The notes: a model not told the origin generated them from the letters alone. Counted from the stretch's first letter, positions 28,214-37,497 are shown. The stretch is 64,000 bases of DNA from Gracilibacillus salinarum (GCF_022919575.1 NZ_CP095071.1:2108001-2172000); one strand, 5' to 3'. Numbers and translations are program-made.

Positions 28214-28689
28214 AATTCTTCCACATACCGAAGCGTTGGAACAAGCTGATGACTGTCATACATTGCTTTCAACTCTTTCCTCGTCACCCATTTGATATCG
28301 ACTACTTCCTCTTCCTGCAACACAACATCCCGAATATCAACGTTTTCTGCAAACAGCCAATCATCCTTGAAATCGTGAAATCCATCTCGTCTTGTGCTTT
28401 TTACCAGCTTTCCATTTTTCTTAGAAAGGGGGACTCCTATCTCTTCTTTTACTTCCCGCAAAGCACCCTCCAGACTGTTTTCACCAGCTAATATCGAGCC
28501 ACCTGTGCCTTCCCAGAGATTAGGATGCGATTTGTCCGGATGTCTTTTAGTTAAAAGGATATCCCCGTTCTCATTGATAATCCAGACACTAACAACGATA
28601 TGATAATCACCATCTGCCATTGGAAGCCCCCGTTTATGCGTTCTTCCTGTTCTCTTTCTATTTTGATCGTAAATATCCCAGATTTCCAT
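28207..28689 (-). CDS. NUDIX hydrolase
   Basis: 160 residues. The Nudix box is complete (GX5EX7REUXEEXGU) in GGSILAGENSLEGALREV followed by KEEIGV. The N-terminal MEIWDIYDQNRKRTGRTHKRG is typical of the YfcD/IDI-like group. Substrate unknown. ATG 28689 has GGGAGG upstream; the open frame starts at GTG 28695. The stop lies in the target duplication of an element. Confidence 0.88.
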   Translation of the reverse strand: MEIWDIYDQNRKRTGRTHKRGLPMADGDYHIVVSVWIINENGDILLTKRHPDKSHPNLWEGTGGSILAGENSLEGALREVKEEIGVPLSKKNGKLVKSTRRDGFHDFKDDWLFAENVDIRDVVLQEEEVVDIKWVTRKELKAMYDSHQLVPTLRYVEELL

Positions 28690-28707
28690 AAACACCCTCC
28701 CTGTTTG

Positions 28708-29259
28708 TTATAAACCTTTTATATCATCAACCAGTTCAACTAACCCATCATGAAAAAGATGACGATCACCTTCGATCTGTCTCAGCGTTGCCTGGGGCAG
28801 TTTTTTTGCATAGGCTTGGTGATGGATAAAAGGAACAATTTTCTCATTACGACTATGATACAGAAATACGTTAGCTATCGGAGGGAGATTCTCTGCAAAG
28901 TGGTGCGGAAGGATAAAATCATTTAACTGCCATTCATCATCCAAGCCCCAATACGGAGATGCAAGAATGAACATACCTCTGATCGTAAGCTTACAAGCCT
29001 GCTCAGAAAGGTACTTTAGCAAAACAGAACCACCTAAGGAATGGCCGATTACTATTACCTCGCCATGAAGTTTGTTAATTTCTTTCTCAAGCTGATGTTT
29101 CCACTGATCATACTTTGGCTCTTCAGGTGCAGGCATTTCAGGCGTGATTAGACGATAGGAATCACTGAGTTCTTTTTCGAGATAAGCGATTAAATTACTA
29201 CTTCCTTCATTCGGTCCCTGTGGTCCAGCGCTATGGATAAATAATACGGTTTTTTTCAT
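28708..29259 (-). CDS. Alpha/beta hydrolase, RBBP9/YdeN-like
   Basis: 183 residues. The nucleophile elbow is GHSLGG (VIVIGHSLGGSVLLKYL), with candidate acid and base in FLYHSRNEKIVPFIHH and GDRHLFHDG. RBBP9/YdeN serine hydrolases are usually ~180-190 residues; the length fits. Cytosolic, substrate unknown. Closely spaced with the GNAT gene upstream and NUDIX gene downstream on the same strand. Confidence 0.85.
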   Translation of the reverse strand: MKKTVLFIHSAGPQGPNEGSSNLIAYLEKELSDSYRLITPEMPAPEEPKYDQWKHQLEKEINKLHGEVIVIGHSLGGSVLLKYLSEQACKLTIRGMFILASPYWGLDDEWQLNDFILPHHFAENLPPIANVFLYHSRNEKIVPFIHHQAYAKKLPQATLRQIEGDRHLFHDGLVELVDDIKGL

Positions 29260-29272
29260 ATTTTCATCCTTT

Positions 29273-29746
29273 TTAATAGATTTTCTTCACGAACAAAACT
29301 CTATCCTGGTCCTCTCCATCATAATTTGCCAAAACAGAAACACCGTCTACTTCTTTGTTACCTTGCTCGATCGCAAATCCGATCTTTGTGTGGTAAGCAA
29401 TAGAAGTTTTATTAACAGGAGAAGTTACCGCACGAACAAATCTTTTGCCATTCTTTTCTGCCTCATTAAAAAATGCATGGTAAAGCTGCTTACCAATCTG
29501 TTGCTGGCGAAAGTCGGGATGCACACCGACAAAATGAATATAAGCTACATCTTGATCAGATTGTGAGAAAAATCCAATTAAAAAACCAATTATTTCTCCC
29601 TTTTGTTCGATAATAAAACTAGTATTGTTAAAGTGAACAAAAAATACTTTAGGCAGCAGGTGAGCCATCTGTCTGCCACCCCACCAATCATTAATGACAG
29701 GAAAAATACTATCATAATCAGCGCTTGTGACATTTCTTATTTTCAT
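29273..29746 (-). CDS. GNAT N-acetyltransferase
   Basis: 157 residues. Acetyl-CoA loop [21 protein letters not shown], then [19 protein letters not shown]. Substrate unknown. Probably first gene of a run with the hydrolase and NUDIX genes. Upstream ~140 bp hold a broken small frame (from an ATG near 29860, stop after 20 codons, with readable codons beyond) that may be another decayed gene. Confidence 0.84.
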   Translation of the reverse strand: MKIRNVTSADYDSIFPVINDWWGGRQMAHLLPKVFFVHFNNTSFIIEQKGEIIGFLIGFFSQSDQDVAYIHFVGVHPDFRQQQIGKQLYHAFFNEAEKNGKRFVRAVTSPVNKTSIAYHTKIGFAIEQGNKEVDGVSVLANYDGEDQDRVLFVKKIY

Positions 29747-29884
29747 CTAGTTTCACTCCAATCTGTTCATCTTTACCCCATGATTCCAAGCTTTTTGCTT
29801 ATAGATCATCGATTTCTTGCAACGATTCTTTGTTTGTCGAGTCTATTATTAGTTTAGTCATTATCTCACGCCTATCTGTATCTC

Positions 29885-30291
29885 TTAAGTTAGAAGCTTC
29901 TTCATCACTAGTCTATTATCATGTATGAAGTAGTCATTTTTTTGATAAAATGATTTTGCTTTCCCATCATTAGCAGTTATTAAGTATAGACTTTCTATCC
30001 CTATACTTGTGAGCTTTTTTTCTAAATAGGTAAGCAGACTTGTTCCGTAGCCATTTCCCTGCTCCCGATTGTCGATACATAGTTCGGCTACGTAAAGTGA
30101 AACTACAATCAGGGGAGGGTTTTTGCTCCCTTGATTGCTAGCGAAACTTATCAGGAAGTTATCGTCCGTTTATCCCCCACTTAGCTTCTTAGTTATCTCT
30201 TGAATCTTGAAGTGTTGGCATATCAAATGTACAGATCATGACTGTCATCTTCGGTGAGTTCTTCCAAGTAGATGTTGCTTATCACCGTCAT
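29885..30291 (-). pseudogene. Broken GNAT gene, split by a three-hairpin element
   Basis: The C-terminal 68 residues of a GNAT are readable at 29885-30091 (ELCIDNREQGNGYGTSLL, then LITANDGKAKSFYQKNDYF), ending in TAA. Upstream the frame runs into element copy 6. Beyond it, at 30223-30291, a 22-residue frame with ATG and RBS (MTVISNIYLEELTEDDSHDL) looks like an N-terminus. The middle of the gene is lost, so it is a pseudogene. That both pieces come from one gene is inference. Confidence 0.7.
30093..30216 (+). repeat. Three-hairpin element family, copy 6 (right end missing)
   Basis: Starts with TAAAGTGAAACTACAATCAG and continues to TGAATCTTGAAGTG, then stops before the ATTACGG hairpin. It interrupts a GNAT gene; a deletion removed its right end together with part of the gene. 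Confidence 0.8.
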
Positions 30292-30298
30292 CAGACCT

Positions 30299-30775
30299 CT
30301 ACTCCTTCCATTCCTTGATCATTTTATAATTCCTCAACTCTACTCCTCTTCGTTTTACTATTTGAGGACGAACGACTCGATAACCTCGCTTTATGAAAAA
30401 AGGTTTTGCTGTAATACTAGCATCGGTATCAACCGTTAAAAGGTTCCATTTCTTCGCTTCTGATTCCAGAGCATCGACTAATGCCGTCGCTATCCCTTTC
30501 CGTTGAAAATCCTTATGGACATACAATCTATCTATATGACCTAAAAAAGATAGATCAGCAAATCCTACGATCCTTCCTTGAGATTTTGCTACATACGCTA
30601 TGTTTGCACGTAACGATTCACACCAGGTTGCCAGTTTTTCCGCCTGTTCATCTGCTGGTGCCCAAGCATGAAGCGCTGTTGTTGAGTAATCTTTTCGGTT
30701 AACATGATGAACCGTATCATAGAATAAGGAAACCACTTCCTCAATATCAGACACGTTGAACTTTTCGATCTCCAA
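30299..30775 (-). CDS. GNAT N-acetyltransferase
   Basis: 158 residues. Motif DRLYVHKDFQRKGIATALVDALE is the acetyl-CoA loop; VDTDASITAKPFFIKRGY completes the fold. It resembles the YafP/ElaA-like cluster of small GNATs; substrate unknown. The downstream small frame with RBS overlapping its stop region belongs to the broken GNAT gene. Confidence 0.86.
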   Translation of the reverse strand: MEIEKFNVSDIEEVVSLFYDTVHHVNRKDYSTTALHAWAPADEQAEKLATWCESLRANIAYVAKSQGRIVGFADLSFLGHIDRLYVHKDFQRKGIATALVDALESEAKKWNLLTVDTDASITAKPFFIKRGYRVVRPQIVKRRGVELRNYKMIKEWKE

Positions 30776-30889
30776 ACTGTACGCCTCCCGTTACTTTTTC
30801 AAGCGAAAACAGCAGAATTTATAGTTTTGCAAACCTTAATGCGTCTCTACTTCTGAATATGGAAACAATTCTGTCTGCTTTCCCTGCGA

Positions 30890-31430
30890 ATGATGCTCTG
30901 TCTCTGACTATCGATACAAATCTACCAGCACTCTTCTCTAGATTTGTTCCCTTTCCTCGCTTATGATACAAATGTCTCCGCTTTTCTTTTAAATTTGTGT
31001 TCTTTCTTGGACGATCGATACAAATCTAGCAGCGCTCTTCCCTAGATTTGTTCCCTTTCCTCGCTTACGATACAAATGTCTCCGCTTTTCTTTTTGATTT
31101 GTGTTCTTTCTTGGACGATCGATACAAATCTATCAGCACTTTTCCTGGATTTGTTCCCTTTCCTCGCTTATGATACAAATGTCTCCACTTTTCTTTTAGA
31201 TTTGTGCTCTTTCTTGGACGATCGATACAAATCTATCAGCACTTTTCCTGGATTTGTTCCCTTTCCTCGCTTATGATACAAATGTCTCCGCTTTTCTTTT
31301 AGATTTGTGCTCTTTCTTGGACGATCGATACAAATCTATCAGCACTCTTCCTGGATTTGTTCCCTTTCCTCGCTTACGATACAAATGTCTCCGCTTTTCT
31401 TTTTGATTTGTGCTCTTTCTCTGGCTTTTT
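30890..31430. repeat. 52-bp hairpin array, ten units in alternating pairs
   Basis: GATACAAAT cores begin at 30913, 30965, 31017, 31069, 31121, 31172, 31224, 31275, 31327 and 31378 (period 51-52). Odd and even units differ, so the real repeat is a 103-104-bp dimer: one half carries CTAGATTTGTTCCC and CGCTTATGATACAAATG, the other GATTTGTGTTC and ACGATCGATACAAATC. Each half is an inverted pair. The array ends next to the acetyltransferase stop codon. Confidence 0.95.
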
Positions 31431-31432
31431 TC

Positions 31433-31984
31433 TTATAACGCTATTTCTCGTAACACTCTAGCAGGGTTGCCGCCCACCACTACATTATCAGGTACATCTT
31501 TCGTGACGACTGCACCTGATGCTATCACTGCATTGTTTCCAATCGTTACACCAGGATTAATAATGGCGCTTCCACCAATCCAGACATTATCGCCTATCGT
31601 AATCGGTTTTGCATATTCTTTCCCGGAATTACGCTCAGTTGGATTGAGCGGGTATGTTGCCGTATAGATTTGCACGCCTGGCGCTAACATACAATTATCG
31701 CCAAAGCGAACTTCACAAACGTCTAAAATGGTGCAGTCAAAATTTGCAAAGAAATTTTCTCCCACATGTGTGTTATAACCGTAATCAAAGCGGATATTTG
31801 GTTCCATGTAGACCATTTCGCCTGTCGATCCTAGTAATTCTTTTAACAGCTCCACTCGTTTTGCTTCTTCTGTTTGATTATATTGGCGAACGATACGTCT
31901 GGCATTCATCCGGCCACTTACTAATTCATTATCTGCTGGATTATACATTTCTCCAGCTACCATTTTTTCTTTTTCTGTTCTCAT
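31433..31984 (-). CDS. Sugar O-acetyltransferase (maltose/galactoside type)
   Basis: 183-residue left-handed beta-helix acetyltransferase, typical length. Diagnostic features are the Maa/LacA N-terminus ([16 protein letters not shown]), the [16 protein letters not shown] and the hexapeptide repeats ending [20 protein letters not shown]. The candidate catalytic His lies in GYNTHVGE or ATYPLNP region. Acetylates sugars at low specificity. A strong AGAGGAGAT site precedes the ATG. Confidence 0.9.
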   Translation of the reverse strand: MRTEKEKMVAGEMYNPADNELVSGRMNARRIVRQYNQTEEAKRVELLKELLGSTGEMVYMEPNIRFDYGYNTHVGENFFANFDCTILDVCEVRFGDNCMLAPGVQIYTATYPLNPTERNSGKEYAKPITIGDNVWIGGSAIINPGVTIGNNAVIASGAVVTKDVPDNVVVGGNPARVLREIAL

Positions 31985-32105
31985 TTCCTTATCTCCTCTG
32001 TTGTATGTATAAATATCTCAATATGAATGCTTGGTTAGTAAAATCAAAATACCTGCATAGCCGACTGTAATATAAAAGTACTGCGCTTTTTCTTCAATAC
32101 TCCTT

Positions 32106-32621
32106 TTAGAAACCTTTATACCATTCCAACGCTTTATTCTCTATTTCCTTAACGAGATCATCTTTCCCATCAATATAAGAACTAATTTCATAAGGAAATT
32201 GATTTGCTAATTTCACTTTCCATTGACCATAGCGATTGCGTTCACCTGGATGCTCTCTTAAGTATTCACGAAAGGCTAAATGCCTTGTAATTTGATGACT
32301 TCCTTCCTGATAGATATGAACATGATGTGTACGATTATCGCCACCTTTTTGAAAATACCTGCGTTGCGGAATACCATTTTCTCCTTTTGGTGTATAGCCG
32401 ATTTCCTTCATTTGGTTATTATATGTATCAATGATGTCAATCTTTTTCACAATCGGCATTATGTCAATGATCGGCTTGGCGTGGAGTTCAGGAACTGCTG
32501 TACTTCCAATGTGATAAATAGCTGTACACTCTCCACCAAAGATTTCTTTCAGCTGCTCCGCTTCCGTGGCAAAGATCGACGGCCATATATTCTGATACGT
32601 GCAGACCTTTACTCTTCTCAA
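32106..32621 (-). CDS. GrpB-family protein
   Basis: 171 residues, a nucleotidyltransferase-like GrpB/UPF0157 protein. The core IYHIGSTAVPELHAKPIIDIMPIV is the family hallmark. Function uncertain; some relatives adjoin CoaE. Start TTG 32621 overlaps the NUDIX stop by 4 bp, with AAGGAAG upstream, so the two are translationally coupled. Confidence 0.88.
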   Translation of the reverse strand: MRRVKVCTYQNIWPSIFATEAEQLKEIFGGECTAIYHIGSTAVPELHAKPIIDIMPIVKKIDIIDTYNNQMKEIGYTPKGENGIPQRRYFQKGGDNRTHHVHIYQEGSHQITRHLAFREYLREHPGERNRYGQWKVKLANQFPYEISSYIDGKDDLVKEIENKALEWYKGF

Positions 32622-33178
32622 CGTTCCACTTCCTTCTGCCTCAGATAATTCTTCGCCATAAAATAGGCATTGGCAGTGAATAACTGTGACTTTATTTGCT
32701 TGGTTGTCATTTGATAGCCAAACTGCTCAAAATCTACCATTCTCACTTTGACATCTTCTGTCTCATCTAAGTCTTGCTGATAGGCTTGGAACGCTTCCAA
32801 AAGCAGAAAGGTTTTTACAGAATTGTTTTGCGTTGCTGGATTAACCATGAATTCCCCAAGAAGGATTGGCTTTTGTTCACTGATATAGCCCGTTTCTTCC
32901 TTTACTTCCCGGACTATTCCTTCTTCATCTGTTTCATTCCCTTCCTTTTTACCAGCAGGAACTTCTAAGAAAAAGTCTTCACCCACATGACGATATTGCT
33001 CTACCAGTACTAACTTATAATCTTTCGTCAGAACAATAGCATTTATCCAAGCCGCATATTCATTGACATAATAGTCTTCTATCACAGTGCCGTTCGGTAA
33101 TTCGCAACTATCTTTTCGGATATTACCAAAAGGACTTTTATGAAGATACTTTGATTCTAGCGTTTTCCATCTGTTCAT
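32618..33178 (-). CDS. NUDIX hydrolase, ADP-ribose pyrophosphatase-like
   Basis: 186 residues. N-terminal strands precede the Nudix box VPAGKKEGNETDEEGIVREV then KEETGY, an altered but complete GX5EX7REUXEEXGU. The LVEQYRHVGEDFFLEVPAG segment is typical of ADP-ribose pyrophosphatases. Member of a three-gene run with the unknown secreted protein and GrpB; 2-bp spacing to the upstream stop. Confidence 0.87.
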   Translation of the reverse strand: MNRWKTLESKYLHKSPFGNIRKDSCELPNGTVIEDYYVNEYAAWINAIVLTKDYKLVLVEQYRHVGEDFFLEVPAGKKEGNETDEEGIVREVKEETGYISEQKPILLGEFMVNPATQNNSVKTFLLLEAFQAYQQDLDETEDVKVRMVDFEQFGYQMTTKQIKSQLFTANAYFMAKNYLRQKEVER

Positions 33179-33180
33179 TA

Positions 33181-33696
33181 CTAACCTCCAGACTGTGGCA
33201 TATCTATCCCTACTACTTTTTCATATGCTTCACCTAGATGACGATACTTAATAATCACTTGATTTACGCGCTCTTGATGTACCAGTGTGATGGCATAAGT
33301 GATTAGATCTGCTTCTTCCATACCTTGCTGAACCTTTTCAAATTGTCTGTTAGGATCAGTATCAGGTTCCAGATTTACATTTGATACTTCTTTAAAAATG
33401 AATCCTTTCTCCTCGGCACCCTTAAAGTTTCCCGAAACAATCATGCCTTTATCATGATTACTTACTTGCATTTTCACTTTTTCAGGCTGCTGATCATTAT
33501 TTACCAGTACCTCTTCGATATGAATATCGCCAAACTTACTATTATTTCCGACTTCCACTAGCGCTATCTCTTTGCCTTCCGGGAAACCTTTTCCTAACGA
33601 TCCAACACCTAATGGGGCCGAAATATCCATATTAGAAAAACTTCCCGCGAAAAACAAGGCAATCAAACTCACACAATTTATTACTATCTTCCGCAA
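33181..33696 (-). CDS. Unknown protein with signal-like N-terminus
   Basis: 171 residues from TTG 33696, preceded by AAGGTGG about 7 nt away; the open frame reaches 33750 without a good site. The start gives MRKIVINCVSLIALFFAGSFSN, a plausible signal or anchor sequence. The rest is charged and beta-rich (FPEGKEIALVEVGNN, FEKVQQGMEEADLITYAITLV). Not recognised. It precedes the NUDIX and GrpB genes on the same strand. Confidence 0.6.
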   Translation of the reverse strand: MRKIVINCVSLIALFFAGSFSNMDISAPLGVGSLGKGFPEGKEIALVEVGNNSKFGDIHIEEVLVNNDQQPEKVKMQVSNHDKGMIVSGNFKGAEEKGFIFKEVSNVNLEPDTDPNRQFEKVQQGMEEADLITYAITLVHQERVNQVIIKYRHLGEAYEKVVGIDMPQSGG

Positions 33697-33754
33697 AAAA
33701 TCCCACCTTTTTATAAGTGCACGAAATAATTTTAACATAATTTCCCACAAAAAG

Positions 33755-33780
33755 AACCCCTTCGATGATGTAAGGGGTGC
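33755..33780 (-). terminator. Terminator after the LysM-GH18 gene
   Basis: AACCCCTT (33755-33762) and AAGGGGT (33772-33778) pair; on the minus strand a T-rich stretch follows. Confidence 0.8.
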
Positions 33781-33787
33781 TTAAGAA

Positions 33788-35059
33788 TCAAATCTTTGTC
33801 ACGGTATAATGATCATGTAAATAGGCCCAATTTTGCGGTGCTGGCAAATTTAACTGCCAGTAAGTAACACCTAATAACTGATATAAATCAACGACGTTAT
33901 ACTTCGCCTGGTAACTCCTGCTATCCTCAAACCAGACGATGTGCTCTTCCGTCCCGTCCCAATAACGATACCAAGGCGAGGCTGCCGGCTGATTATAGGC
34001 AATCACGGTATTCGCTGCGATCGCCTGGTCTTGTGCTCCGTTGACCGACAAAGCGGTGGTATTGTTATCACTCACCCGCCAATCATAACCGTACAAAGGA
34101 AAAGCAATTTGCAGCTTACGGGAATCAATCAGGCTCGTTGCATACTGGACAACTTCATTCATCCACCACAACGGCGCTACTGGATCAGGCGGGCCACCTG
34201 GATAGCCATAATCAATCGTCATGATGGCTACAATGTCTGCTATTGCTCCAATCTGCTGGTAGTCATAGGCACCAACAATCCGATTGGTTGGCAAGTCCTC
34301 TGATTTGGCATGGACATTTACATGTAAAATCAAGGACCCGAGCGCCGCTTTCAATTCCTGCAAAAAGGTATTAAAATTTTGTCTTCTTGCAGGTGGGATA
34401 AATTCGATATCGAGCGAAACACCGCCATATCCTTTTTCATTCACGAAACGCATTAAACTATCAATTAAGTTCCGGCGATAAACAGGGTTAGCAAACACGT
34501 TGCCTGCTAATTCCGCATCAAAATCCTCTGCTGTAAAATTACGAATCATCAATAATGGTGTAACACCGAGCTGATTACTTTCGCGCACCACTTCTGTATC
34601 ATCTAACAATACATAGGCATAGCCTTCGTCAGTAAATGAATAAGACACCACGGCCACATACGTAAGCAAATTCGCTAACGAGCGGATAACCGTTAGCACA
34701 GATTCCTGTGAATAGGGAATCACAAAACCTAAAGTCTCTATTTGAGGTCTCATTGCTGTTGGAATCATCAGTATCTGTCCTACATATAATGCAGCAGGAT
34801 TAAGACCAGGGTTTGCCTGTATGATCGCTTCAATCGTCGTATTATAACGATTTGCCAGCTGCCAGATGGTATCGCCGGCTTTCACCATATATGCTCTATT
34901 CTGAATAACAGGTACATTCGGAATATAAAGTGCCAGTCCAGGGATGATTGTATTGGCAGAAGGTAATCCATTCACTTCCATAATAGTAACGATCGGAAGC
35001 TGATAAAGATTTGCAATTTGCCACAACGATTCCCCACTTTTTACAACATGGATGGTCAT
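33788..35059 (-). CDS. LysM-GH18 spore-type peptidoglycan hydrolase (YaaH/SleL-like)
   Basis: 423 residues: two LysM domains (about 2-48 and 57-101, each opening HVVKSGESLWQIANLY or YMVKAGDTIWQLANRY) and a GH18 barrel (~110-423). The barrel has the DXE catalytic pattern in GYGGVSLDIEFIPP. YaaH/SleL enzymes act on spore cortex fragments during germination; here the absence of a signal peptide fits the spore-coat location of that family. Typical length ~425-430. Stands alone on the minus strand. Confidence 0.9.
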   Translation of the reverse strand: MTIHVVKSGESLWQIANLYQLPIVTIMEVNGLPSANTIIPGLALYIPNVPVIQNRAYMVKAGDTIWQLANRYNTTIEAIIQANPGLNPAALYVGQILMIPTAMRPQIETLGFVIPYSQESVLTVIRSLANLLTYVAVVSYSFTDEGYAYVLLDDTEVVRESNQLGVTPLLMIRNFTAEDFDAELAGNVFANPVYRRNLIDSLMRFVNEKGYGGVSLDIEFIPPARRQNFNTFLQELKAALGSLILHVNVHAKSEDLPTNRIVGAYDYQQIGAIADIVAIMTIDYGYPGGPPDPVAPLWWMNEVVQYATSLIDSRKLQIAFPLYGYDWRVSDNNTTALSVNGAQDQAIAANTVIAYNQPAASPWYRYWDGTEEHIVWFEDSRSYQAKYNVVDLYQLLGVTYWQLNLPAPQNWAYLHDHYTVTKI

Positions 35060-35133
35060 ACTTTTCCCCTCCCTGTACCTAGTTTATGGTCTGGCATTGG
35101 CTAATTAGTACATAAACTTAGGAGGAAGTGAAC

Positions 35134-37401
35134 TTACTCGATACCTACCTCATAAATCGGCACAACCTGAATCGATGCAATCGCAGCGGTCACTTTTTCC
35201 GCTACTTCTGTCCGGGCCGCCATTGATGAATCACTTTTAACCGCTACCCCTTCCTTAATCGGAGAAATATAAAGATACATCCCTTTTTCCAGTAATTCTT
35301 TTTCAAATCGTTTTAACCCTATTTCCCATGTGTCCTGATTGGCAAAATGATCGTGAATCAGCTCTCCATCAATAAATGCATAGCCAATGTCCCCTTCATA
35401 ATCGATTTTCAACAATAATTCTTTTACATTGGCAAAAGCCGTTGGGGCAAAGGTGATGACCGCTTTGTTATCTGACCTGTAATCGACATCAAAGCCAATC
35501 TCTTCCTTGATAAATGGGACCTTGTACTCCGTAAATATGGCTTGTTTATCTGCTAACGGTGGAAAAGTTGCCAAGTCGATGCTATCGGCCCCTTCGCTTT
35601 CTAATCTTAGTCCGGATTCACCGGCTAGCACATTTGCTTTTGTCAAGAGAATGCGGTCATCCACCTTCCAAAACTGCATACTTTGCTCATGCGTAAGCGT
35701 ACAAATATGAACCATTTCACCCTGATTTGTCGTTATATCCAACCGGGTCAGCTTCTGTGGCAGGTTAACCCTGATATCTTTATCCTTTCGCTCAATCGTT
35801 CCATCCGCTGCATGTATTTCGCGAATCCCAGCAGTATCTAACACGTATTCACTTCTCATCCCTTTTGGCGTGAAGAAAAAATAATACGTTTCGCCCTGAT
35901 AGCTCGTTTCCGTAATCAGTTGATTGGTCGCATAGCGAAGGTGGATACCATCCAGATCAATATGAAATGGCAGGATACAATTTTCATCTTTCGCTAAGGA
36001 TAATGAAGCAAATCGGATAAGGTCATCCCCACGCTTAAGTTCAATGGTAAAGTCCTTCTGATCCTTCGTCTCGATATGATCCTGAAAATTATTAATATAG
36101 AGAAAGCCCGACTTTCCATCTGTACGAACCGCATACCGTACCGTATCGATGTCTTCCGGCTGAATTTCCTCCGTTGGTAAAATTGTTTTCGTGCTGGCAA
36201 AGCTTTTTCCGTATTGCTGGTAGAATAAGTGCTGTCTTTTCAAACGGTGATAGGAATCCCTGACTTGTCCGAATTCACCGATCGGTGCCTGGTAGTCATA
36301 ACTTATTTTCGGTGTGACCGTCTCATTTAGAAATGGTGTATGCTTCCCCTTCGGATTCGAGCCGCCATGGAACACATAATAGCCGACAAAATTACAACCG
36401 CCCGCTACTTTTATCGAACTTAATGCATCGACACTTGGATAAGGCAACTGAAAACGATAATAGTAAAACACCGTCATGCCACCGCCCATTTCAGCACAGG
36501 CATATGGCACACTTTCCGGCTGATAAGCAGGCTCAAAATCAAACGTCTCGGGTACCTGATTGTTATGGTAATCTCGAAAGATAAAGCTAGGCGTTGCTGG
36601 ATGCTTTTCTACCTCTCCATAAAAAATCCACGGCCAGTAGGCATAGCCACCCCACAAGGGCAGAACAGTATTTGTCGGGGCAGCCGCACCACCCCAGCCA
36701 GTTGCACTGTATATCGGCGTATCGATTCCGACTTCTAGCGCAAGCTTTTTCAGTTGCTTGATGTGTGCTTCACCGTCCGTGCCAGCCTCCAGCCACTCAT
36801 TGCTCGTCCCTGTCGTCATTTCCCACGGTGCACCAGCATGCTGAAATTCATTTTCCAACTGCGTACTGATGATTGGACCACCCTCTTTAAACAGAAGCCC
36901 GTCTACTTGTTTGCCTATTTGCTGAAAAAGTCTCTTCACATAATAAAGGTATTCCTCATCATTCGATCGCAATGAAAATGGACGGCCAAAGAGCCAATCC
37001 GGCATGCCGCCATTCCTTGCTTCTCCATGATTAAAAGGACCGATCCGAATATTAACAAGCAATTGATGCTTGGCACACAACTCGATAAATCTTCTGACGT
37101 TTTTATTGTCTTCCCATACAAAGCTTCCTTGGGTTTCTTCATGGTGATTCCAAAAAATATAAGTTGAGATAATGTTGATGCCACTCATTTTCATTTTAAT
37201 TATTTCATCTTCCCAGAATTGTTCATAGTAACGGCTAAAATGAAACTCTCCACTAATACCGAAAAATGGCTGCTGATTCCATTCCATATAATAATTAGTG
37301 AAGCTGATCGTGTCACCGGTCTTATTTTGTTGATGAAAATTGGTTAATGCCGGATAAATTTCTTTCGGTTCTGTTGTAATATCCAATTGATAGGTACGCA
37401 T
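35134..37401 (-). CDS. Glycoside hydrolase family 35 beta-galactosidase
   Basis: 755-residue cytoplasmic beta-galactosidase. The GH35 acid/base motif is GGPIISTQLENEF (E185) and the nucleophile is in YACAEMGGGM (E304). N-terminal barrel motif FFGISGEFHFSRYYEQFWED and IRIGPFNHGEARNGGMPDWL are typical. C-terminal jelly-roll domains follow. Probably releases galactose from pectic or galactan side chains. No signal peptide. Upstream lies a 21-bp-spaced direct repeat shared with the GH2 operon. Confidence 0.88.
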   Translation of the reverse strand: MRTYQLDITTEPKEIYPALTNFHQQNKTGDTISFTNYYMEWNQQPFFGISGEFHFSRYYEQFWEDEIIKMKMSGINIISTYIFWNHHEETQGSFVWEDNKNVRRFIELCAKHQLLVNIRIGPFNHGEARNGGMPDWLFGRPFSLRSNDEEYLYYVKRLFQQIGKQVDGLLFKEGGPIISTQLENEFQHAGAPWEMTTGTSNEWLEAGTDGEAHIKQLKKLALEVGIDTPIYSATGWGGAAAPTNTVLPLWGGYAYWPWIFYGEVEKHPATPSFIFRDYHNNQVPETFDFEPAYQPESVPYACAEMGGGMTVFYYYRFQLPYPSVDALSSIKVAGGCNFVGYYVFHGGSNPKGKHTPFLNETVTPKISYDYQAPIGEFGQVRDSYHRLKRQHLFYQQYGKSFASTKTILPTEEIQPEDIDTVRYAVRTDGKSGFLYINNFQDHIETKDQKDFTIELKRGDDLIRFASLSLAKDENCILPFHIDLDGIHLRYATNQLITETSYQGETYYFFFTPKGMRSEYVLDTAGIREIHAADGTIERKDKDIRVNLPQKLTRLDITTNQGEMVHICTLTHEQSMQFWKVDDRILLTKANVLAGESGLRLESEGADSIDLATFPPLADKQAIFTEYKVPFIKEEIGFDVDYRSDNKAVITFAPTAFANVKELLLKIDYEGDIGYAFIDGELIHDHFANQDTWEIGLKRFEKELLEKGMYLYISPIKEGVAVKSDSSMAARTEVAEKVTAAIASIQVVPIYEVGIE

Positions 37402-37465
37402 AAGTTCCTCCTATACTTCCTCCGTAATACTGTCATTATATAAAAGAAACCGTTCACACTCTATT

Positions 37466-37497
37466 GATTATATTCGGTTTTTGATGGATTATATTCT
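37466..37497 (-). promoter_or_regulatory. Putative AraC-type activator site upstream of the GH35 gene
   Basis: GATTATATTC occurs at 37466-37475 and 37487-37496, a perfect 10-bp direct repeat 21 bp apart (two helical turns), with TTTTTGATG between. It lies 20-40 bp upstream of a TATAAT-type -10 at about 37435-37440 on the minus strand that has a weak -35. This is the arrangement expected for an AraC-family activator. The block also occurs at 25037. Confidence 0.6.

Noticed and set aside
31076..31276. Repeat-array open frames (also 7800-8102)
   Set aside because: Low-complexity translations that follow the repeat period, with no RBS or domain.
30890..31430. CRISPR array
   Set aside because: Repeats are regular, but units are hairpin pairs with variable linkers, the repeated core itself varies, there are no uniform unique spacers, and no cas genes are present.
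31985..32105. Short match to the right part of element A (CTCAATATGAATGCTTGGTTAG)
   Set aside because: Only ~25 bp similar and no terminal repeat, so it may be chance or old decay.
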